A stretch of 64,000 nucleotides of DNA from Amphirosellinia nigrospora. Taxonomy: Eukaryota; Ascomycota; Sordariomycetes; Xylariales; Xylariaceae. Made by a program: the position numbers and the translations under genes. The DNA is taken from assembly GCA_004123355.1 (NCBI GenBank), contig SCHM01000001.1:6582193-6646192 (forward strand), read 5' to 3'. This document shows, one piece after another, positions 58,070 through 64,000 of this stretch. Every line of letters begins with the position of its first letter. Position 1 is the first letter of the stretch. The notes beneath the pieces are model-generated. The model had not been told where the DNA came from, ran no database searches, and saw nothing but the letters and a program-made list of their open reading frames with translations.

Positions 58070-59258
58070 ATGAGTACATTAGAAGAGTCTCAACTTGGCG
58101 AAATCGAAGATCATTCTACACTACAGCTACAACCCGAAACCACTGGTTCCCAAACCGATAATACACAGCTTCAGGTGGGCTTCGGACCACTACAAACCCC
58201 CCGTGCCCTTCAACCACCGCCTCCCCAATCTTGCCTCGATCTGAAGGGCGATTTATGTATCGAGGTCGGCACTGTTCCTACAAAATCCTTCATAGTTTGC
58301 TCAAGAACTCTGGCGAGGACATCGCCTTTCTGGGAGAAGATGCTATATGGAGAGTTTAAAGAAAGCAAGCGTCTATGTCCTCAGAGTGACAATTTGGAGT
58401 GGGTGGTAAAACTCCCCGAAGACAACCCCACGGCAATGAGATTACTACTCAGCATTGCCCACGGCCGATTCAATGTAGTTCCCGGCTATGAAGACCCAAT
58501 ATGCGTCCGGGACCTCTATGAGGTATCCGTGATTACGGATAAATATGATATGACCCATATCCTACAGCCCTGGGCGAGAGGCTGGCTGCAGTCTACACTA
58601 TGCTCAACCGAGTCGACAGGTGGATCTCTGAGAGAGCAATACTATCATGAACAGCTTTGGATCTCATGGGAATTTGGCGATAAAGCCAATTTTGAAGAGA
58701 TCGCGAATATTTTACTCTTGAATTCATGTGTTCCGATAAACACCACAAACAGCCTACGATGCGCTGGGATTTTGGAACCACCAGAGATATATAGTAAGTT
58801 TAATCCTCCAGTCCTTCCATGCATCGTGCACTTTAAAATTTAACTATCCCATGGCAGATGTCATAGAGCAAACCCGTTTGGAGACGATCAAGGCAATTCT
58901 CGCACCATTTCATGATACCATCCATGGTTTAATCAGGAATAATGATAAGTTTTGTAGCAAAAGAAAGAAGGAGAGTCACGCTGCTAGGTGCCTTCCGTTG
59001 ATGCTCGGTACGGGTATTCAGTCCCTTCACGGCCTGGGGCTTTGGCCGATACCGCAGCCGACAGAAATCCAATGCAGTGTATCGGTTTTGTTACAAAAGT
59101 TGAAGGATGTAAAATTTGAGAGTGATAAATGCTCTCAAGGGCCAGCCCTACAAGTCGAGATCGAGACGGTTCTAAATTCCATACCCTCGTTACTTACTGA
59201 AGGACATGAACTTCATCTCAACTCTCAAGCAAAGAAGTCTAGAGTCTCAATGCTTTAA
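58070..59258 (+). CDS. BTB/POZ-domain protein
   Basis: Two exons, 58070-58793 and 58858-59258, give 374 residues; the 64-bp intron joins IYN|VIEQTR. The BTB domain spans about residues 57-165: GDLCIEVGTVPTKSFIVCSR, then TSPFWEKMLYGEFKES and the LPEDNPTAMRLLLSIAHGRF strand-helix. This matches the fungal BTB style (...SPVWAKMLxGxFxES...). BTB domains mediate dimerisation and may link Cul3 ubiquitin ligases to substrates, but no such partner is visible here. The Gln/Pro-rich N-terminus is disordered. An upstream in-frame ATG at 57992 would extend the protein by 26 residues. Role unknown. Confidence 0.82.
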
Positions 59259-60099
59259 TAACAACCGAGAGCTTGTACGTTTGTTTCCTCAATGCATCTA
59301 GGCTCTTGATCGCCCGTATCCTACAAATAGCAACTCCAAATAAGGGGATATTTTTCGACGTCCCCGTATATAATGCAACATTGAACGCATGCCACGGGGT
59401 GGCTTACTGACTACTCTTACCTTGGCTCGAAGATGGAACTACGGAACGTTCGGGGCCTCCTACTCGCCGTACTCTACCGTTTCTACTCCGGCCATACCCC
59501 TCCTTTCCCCTATTTTACACCCCTGAGCTCACCGATTTATACTTCTTGTTTATTAGAGCTTTGTCACTAAAAACTCGCATTAACGAGCGGTACTAGCCTT
59601 TTAGGGTAAAATTGGTCATAAGAACATTTTCATCATATTTTGCCTATAGTAGCAGTCCATCTATATACCTTTCTCCCGCATTCATGTGCGCTCGTTTTTG
59701 TTGTTGGTGACTCGGCGCAGTAGGTTTAGCCGGACGGTTTGCGTTTACTCCAGGTTTGGGGTACAGCAACCCAAGCACCACTAGTGGTTCTTGGGATATA
59801 CTTTGTACTGCTGCGCCGTTAAGCATCCGATCTTAATTTATCTCCCGACGGTTTCTTTGCGATGATTGGGTACTAGGAAGCGAAATGACCCAAAACAGTA
59901 AACTTGACATGTGCATTAGTCCATCCGTACCCGTCACGGACTTAGATCACCGGCAGTATTGTGAATTATTCTTATTAATACTCAGGTAGTCATACCATTC
60001 ACTCCTCTACTCAATGCTATATAAATAGGTGTCAGACTTCTCATCGTAGAGCGCTGCTCCATATCTCCATCCCACACTTCATTTATCGACTGCGTACCA
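59259..60099. other. Intergenic region upstream of the LPMO gene
   Basis: About 840 bases. A short inverted repeat GGGGATA...CGACGTCCCC sits near 59345. A TATATAAATA box at 60018-60027 lies 73 bases before the LPMO ATG. No ORF of interest; the minus-strand ORF at 59644-59826 has no feature. Confidence 0.55.
60018..60027 (+). promoter_or_regulatory. TATA box of the LPMO gene
   Basis: TATATAAATA placed 73 bases upstream of the ATG, a normal distance for a fungal secreted-enzyme gene with a short leader. Confidence 0.65.
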
Positions 60100-61109
60100 A
60101 TGCTGCGTTACACGCTCACCGCGTTAGTTCTTACATGCCTACGCCTTGTCGCCGGTCATGGCGGAGGCCAGCACTATACCATTGACGGAGTCGTATATAG
60201 GGGGTTCGTAAATAACAATAATAAATCACTAGCCTCTAAGCTAAAAGCTGAACAGCAACTGGAACTTCTCGAACAATACAGAGGGCAGCATCCAGAGAGA
60301 ATGGCAATTTGACTATGTCGTTGATCCGAACGACAACAACCTGGCCTGTGGCAGGAGTGGCAAGCCGAACGCGAAGTCGTACTACGCACCTATTCAAGCG
60401 GGAAATATCGTCAGTGTGAATTACACCTTTTACGAAAACTATAATGGCTATTGGCTGCCTGGTGACCATTGGGGTCACTGGATTGGTCCGATGTCCGCGT
60501 ACTTGGCGGCATGCCCTGACGAAGACTGTGAAGGGGTTGACATCAACGCACCTATTTGGTTTGTGCTAGCGACGCATGGTATATAGTCAGAGATAGATGC
60601 TAACTATTGCGCCAAGGTTTAAGATCTGGGAGACAGGGTTGTTGAACGGCACCTGGGTAGATGGATACTGGGCACAAAGGGAAATCCACGAAGGCGCCAA
60701 CCTGGACATTCCAACGCCAGTTTCCATCAAGCCCGGAAAGTATCTCATGCGACACGAGATGACTAACCTCGAAAACGCCTGGATTCAATGGTTTCCTAAC
60801 TGTATTCAGCTTGAAGTTACTGGGTCAGGAAACAACCTCCCTACGACCGCAGAACTCGTTGCGTTCCCAGGGGCTTATGACAAGGTCAGTCTACACGGAA
60901 ACTAATACCGATCTAGACTTGCTTGATTCGCTAACTGTGTCGTACCTCTAGGACCTTGGTAAAAGCTTCGTCCTTGAATATGCCTGGGCGTGGTTCTACA
61001 AGGATCATGCTAACGATACCGTAAGTGTACTGCAACCTCGTACTCTGAGTATGGTGTCTGACTTGACTAGGTTTATCCGATTGCTGGGCCGCCGGTTTGG
61101 CAGGGATGA
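60100..61109 (+). CDS. AA9-type lytic polysaccharide monooxygenase (divergent)
   Basis: Secreted copper enzyme that oxidatively cleaves cellulose or related glycans. Five exons (60100-60207, 60284-60558, 60617-60884, 60952-61020, 61071-61109) give 252 residues. A signal peptide ends before His20, so the mature protein begins HGGGQHY, as needed for the histidine brace. The second copper His is His101 in GHWIGPM. His174 (LMRHEM) and Gln185 are the usual second-sphere residues. The axial position, Tyr in typical AA9 (Q-x-Y-P-x-C), reads Phe187 in QWFPNC. The end VYPIAGPPVWQG is family-typical. No cellulose-binding module. The exon 2-3 join uses a GTTTGT donor with a TGCTAAC branch site. Family call strong; activity unproven because of the altered axial residue. 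Confidence 0.87.
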
Positions 61110-62318
61110 TAGTTTGGAGAAGGAATGTTGCTTATCAACTCAAAGGTATCACGGAGCATATTTGCAGAACTACACGCCGTTACTAGTAACAAACCTAAAA
61201 CGCTGCTGAATTAAGCACTCGATTATCTGCAATGATTATATATCAGCATATGATTAAACCCGTGATAAGGGGGTTACAAATGGCGTAAAAGCTTACCTAG
61301 GATACTCAGTTGTCAATTATCAGAGGATTGAACTTAGAGAGGCCCCTGAGTTTATTATGGTAGCTTGTAGACCTAGCCGGTGCATAGAGTGGATGCAAAT
61401 GGGCTACACTATGGCTCGTGACTATATCAAGTCAGAGTTAAAATAGAACAATCGGTCTCTACTCAGATTATCTACGTAGGTTTTATCAGCTGATCTCTAG
61501 TACCGTACGTAGCAGTTTGATAATCACGGCTTGGTGGGAAAATCATGTTTACTCTCCTTTGTTTTCTTCAATACCTTACAGGAATCTTGTAAGGGGGTCG
61601 GAACGTCGTCCTGTTTTATTTTTATATATCGTCTTGCATTACGACGATACTATTGAGAAGTTCTGCCTGAACTTGAAGATTAAAGGTAAAGAAGTTAATT
61701 TTTTTGAGGTGAGAATGGAGCGCAAAACTAGCACTAAGTACGTTAGAAATTATTTATTGTAACATATTTATGACAGCAATAATAGAATTGTACGCCATTC
61801 TCAATTTCCACCCCATCTTACATGCAGCCCAAATCCTGGAACTGCATATTCACGCCATCGAGGTCAGCCACAATGCCCATCTATTGGTTCTGCCGGGTCT
61901 AGTATCAACCCATGCCGGATTTTGTCCATTTTCTGGCTAGGCAGCACTCCATTCGCTGGGACCACAGCTGCCTTTGCGATAAAATGCGTTCGCCAAGAAA
62001 ACGACCAAAATCTTGTACAGCCAATTTCTTAAGAAGTTCGATTGATAAATTGTCCCTTTAGAGGCTATATCCAAAATCTGGCCCAACACTCTGTGTGTAC
62101 TTAGTCTCGTCCAAATTCTGTTCATTTCACCCCAAAGCGAAGATGGGCGACATCGCCGCCGCCAGCACGGGAGGAGCACATATATGTGCAGTCTCGCAAC
62201 CCTCGATTCAACATGGCCATGACAAGTTGTACTCAATTAAGACTCATCACTTCATCCAGTTCCTTCAGAATATAAGTACTATTATCTAGCGCACCCGGAA
62301 GCAGCATAACATCCCGTC
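61110..62318. other. 1.2-kb intergenic region
   Basis: AT-rich after the LPMO stop, with short ORFs (61517-61762, 61937-62289) lacking any support. Nothing recognised. Confidence 0.45.
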
Positions 62319-62792
62319 ATGACATTGGCAGACCCAGCAATCGTTGCAATCGTCGCGTTGCTCGTCATGTGCGTTCCAGGCATAAGATGGCTCTTAAGAA
62401 TCATCCGCCGCAAGCTCTCTTCTCGACGAAAAACCTCAAATAGGAGCACCGTACTTCCGTTATCCAATAGATCCTCGCCCCTCCTTGGCCCGCCAGATGG
62501 TACCTGCACCGATATCTGTGGGATTGAAATAGCCCGACATGCGACAAGAGTGTGGGCACTACCAAGTCCAATCGTCTCTAGCCCCCAAGGTTTCGTAAGT
62601 TTCACACTTAGCTCTCGATATTAGATGATGTATGCTGAATTAGATCGGTAGGTCGCGTTCTCCATGAGCGCAGCCGTACTGTGGCCAGCAATCGATCTCC
62701 CACCTCGCCGAAATGACAGGCCAGTGACGCATCACGATGACCAGCTGAGGTATTCACGTGCGATCGGTTCCGACACTACTTTTTTGGCTTAG
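62319..62792 (+). CDS. Possible small single-pass membrane protein (tentative)
   Basis: An ATG-initiated frame opens with a hydrophobic helix (AIVAIVALLVMCVPGIRWLL) and a basic RRKLSSRRK stretch, looking like a signal-anchored small protein. Read without introns it ends at 62624. A GTAAGT donor at 62597 and an acceptor GTAG|GTC at about 62652 would instead join it in frame to a second exon ending TAG at 62792. Neither version matches a family I know. Its end would overlap the minus-strand ORF below by 17 bases. Treat as a weak prediction. Confidence 0.3.
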
Positions 62793-63021
62793 AACCGCCG
62801 ATAAGAGTAGCTGTCTCCCAGCCATCCCTCTCCTTAGTATTCTTGCCATTATTCGCAGAGCCTGTGCCCTGGGCAGGTGGCTCCTGATGACTGGATACCA
62901 GCTTTCCGTCTTTCCAGGGGTTTTCGCGGTCAATGAGCACAAACATGTCCTCCTCCTTTTCCTTGACGCTACTTGAGGACTCAGGTTTTGGGTTCGCGGG
63001 TTCAGGTTGATGTTTCGCCAT
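62776..63021 (-). CDS. Small hydrophilic hypothetical protein, 81 residues (tentative)
   Basis: Single-exon frame with a clean ATG. It is charged and soluble, with a Pro/Ser/Glu-rich start, EKEEDMFVLIDRENPWKDGK in the middle and a Lys-Pro-Lys-Lys end. The middle block looks more ordered than chance and gives some support. No domain recognised. Confidence 0.45.
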   Translation of the reverse strand: MAKHQPEPANPKPESSSSVKEKEEDMFVLIDRENPWKDGKLVSSHQEPPAQGTGSANNGKNTKERDGWETATLIGGSKPKK

Positions 63022-64000
63022 CGTAACGGTGTTTGTAGCAGGACTATGAAGTAGCTCCGGAGGCGAGTATTTGATGGCTTAAAGTAGCTGCTCGAGCCGT
63101 TAGCTAGTGCTATCATGGTTTTTTTTGAGGGCAGCGAACTTGGAATTTTTCAAGTCTTCCTTGGTGTTTGTTTTGTGGAGGTTGGGTCCAAGTTGTTATT
63201 TATTGACGTTGAGTGCGTCTTGTGGTTGGTCGTAGCTTGTGTTACACTTGCCAGGGCAACGTGTTTGGTACAAAGAGACTGGGTTCTATGGGCTTCTCAG
63301 TCCTTTTTTTTTTTCGAACAACGCTGCTAAATTGAATACTTACGACGAATCAACGAAGTACATGAAGAACTAGATGGCGTCGTTGTGAATTGTGCTGTTC
63401 GGTTCATACGGACATTGTGCGCTGCCGCATGTCGATTGATTGCTGTAGCGAGAACGAGCCAGTCTACAAAATTCGAGGGCAGCTCGCTGCGTTTGTATGT
63501 AAGTGATCGACGAATTTAAGCGTAGTTTAAGTTATGAAAATTTTAAAGTAAATCTCGACCATTCCGCACTTCAAACTGTAAACCAAGGCAACCTTGCAAC
63601 TTCAAAACTATAATCATGAGCCACACCAATGCGAGGGGCATAAGGAGGTCCCATGCCTTTCTGGCTTTCGTATTCCATATTACGGTAGATGACCTTCATT
63701 CCTTTAGGACATAGTACCTCATCTGAGTCCAAAAAAAACATAGATATTTCTGATAGAGTCGACAGCGTCGCCGTGTTTCTAGACGGTTTCGAGAGTGATG
63801 TCATCGATAATCTTGTAGAACTAATAAACTTAGCTATAGCTGGGTGAGCCTGAGGGATATAACAAAAACCTAGTTAAGGAGACTGAAGTATCGGTCATGT
63901 AGCGCCAGGTTAATAGATTCGGCGTATTTTCCCATTAGCGCTAGTGAACGTGCCAGTATGGTAAAGAATACCGACTTATACTACATAGCCTAGCAGAATT
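63022..64000. other. Right-end region without a supportable gene
   Basis: Contains poly-T tracts near 63.12 and 63.30 kb. A minus-strand ORF at 63571-63804 (77 codons) has a somewhat protein-like stretch (RNMEYESQKGMGPPYAPRIG) and might be a terminal exon of a gene running in from the right, but I see no upstream exon and cannot assign it. Confidence 0.4.

Overview
The window is nuclear DNA of a filamentous ascomycete (Pezizomycotina, most likely a sordariomycete). Genes are cut by short GT..AG introns, mostly 48-155 bp, often with a CTAAC or CTGAC-type branch site. Zn(II)2Cys6 regulators, a BTB protein, an FHA-domain kinase, a Cas1-type O-acyltransferase and a lytic polysaccharide monooxygenase are all typical fungal content. 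Exon joins given here are my own reading of splice signals and frame continuity; no transcript or homology search was available. I see no bacterial operon, CRISPR array, rRNA or intact tRNA gene.

Left end (1-8066): 8 kb with no coding unit I can support, only microsatellites and homopolymers. Core block (8-31 kb): a Zn2Cys6 regulator, a PEBP-family protein, an emopamil-binding-protein-like protein, the splicing factor Cwc15 divergent from exosome subunit Rrp45, the Arf-like GTPase Arl3/ARFRP1 divergent from an unrecognised multi-pass membrane protein, the Cas1 O-acyltransferase, vacuolar carboxypeptidase Y, and the ribosome-maturation factor Sdo1, whose ATG is split by an intron.

Middle (31-46 kb): gene density falls. 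A serine-rich protein and a 2EXR/F-box-like protein are followed by what I consider the most interesting unit: an aldehyde dehydrogenase (39.4-41.0 kb), a Zn2Cys6 regulator (42.0-44.6 kb) and, divergent from the regulator across a 560-bp intergenic region, a 263-residue alpha/beta hydrolase that reads as a zearalenone-lactonase (ZHD101-type) homologue. Together these look like a small inducible lactone-detoxification or catabolic locus. Its true substrate is unknown.

Right part (46-64 kb): two housekeeping genes, RPA49 (RNA polymerase I) and the 25-residue ribosomal protein eL41, precede an accessory-looking stretch. This holds a single-copy-looking FHA-domain protein kinase with DLG instead of DFG, a Cys-cluster protein on the same strand, a 603-residue membrane protein flanked by copies of a dispersed repeat, a 1.2-kb inverted-repeat (fold-back) element containing a decayed intron-bearing tRNA-like sequence, a BTB protein, a divergent AA9-type LPMO in which the usual axial copper tyrosine reads as phenylalanine, and some weak small ORFs.
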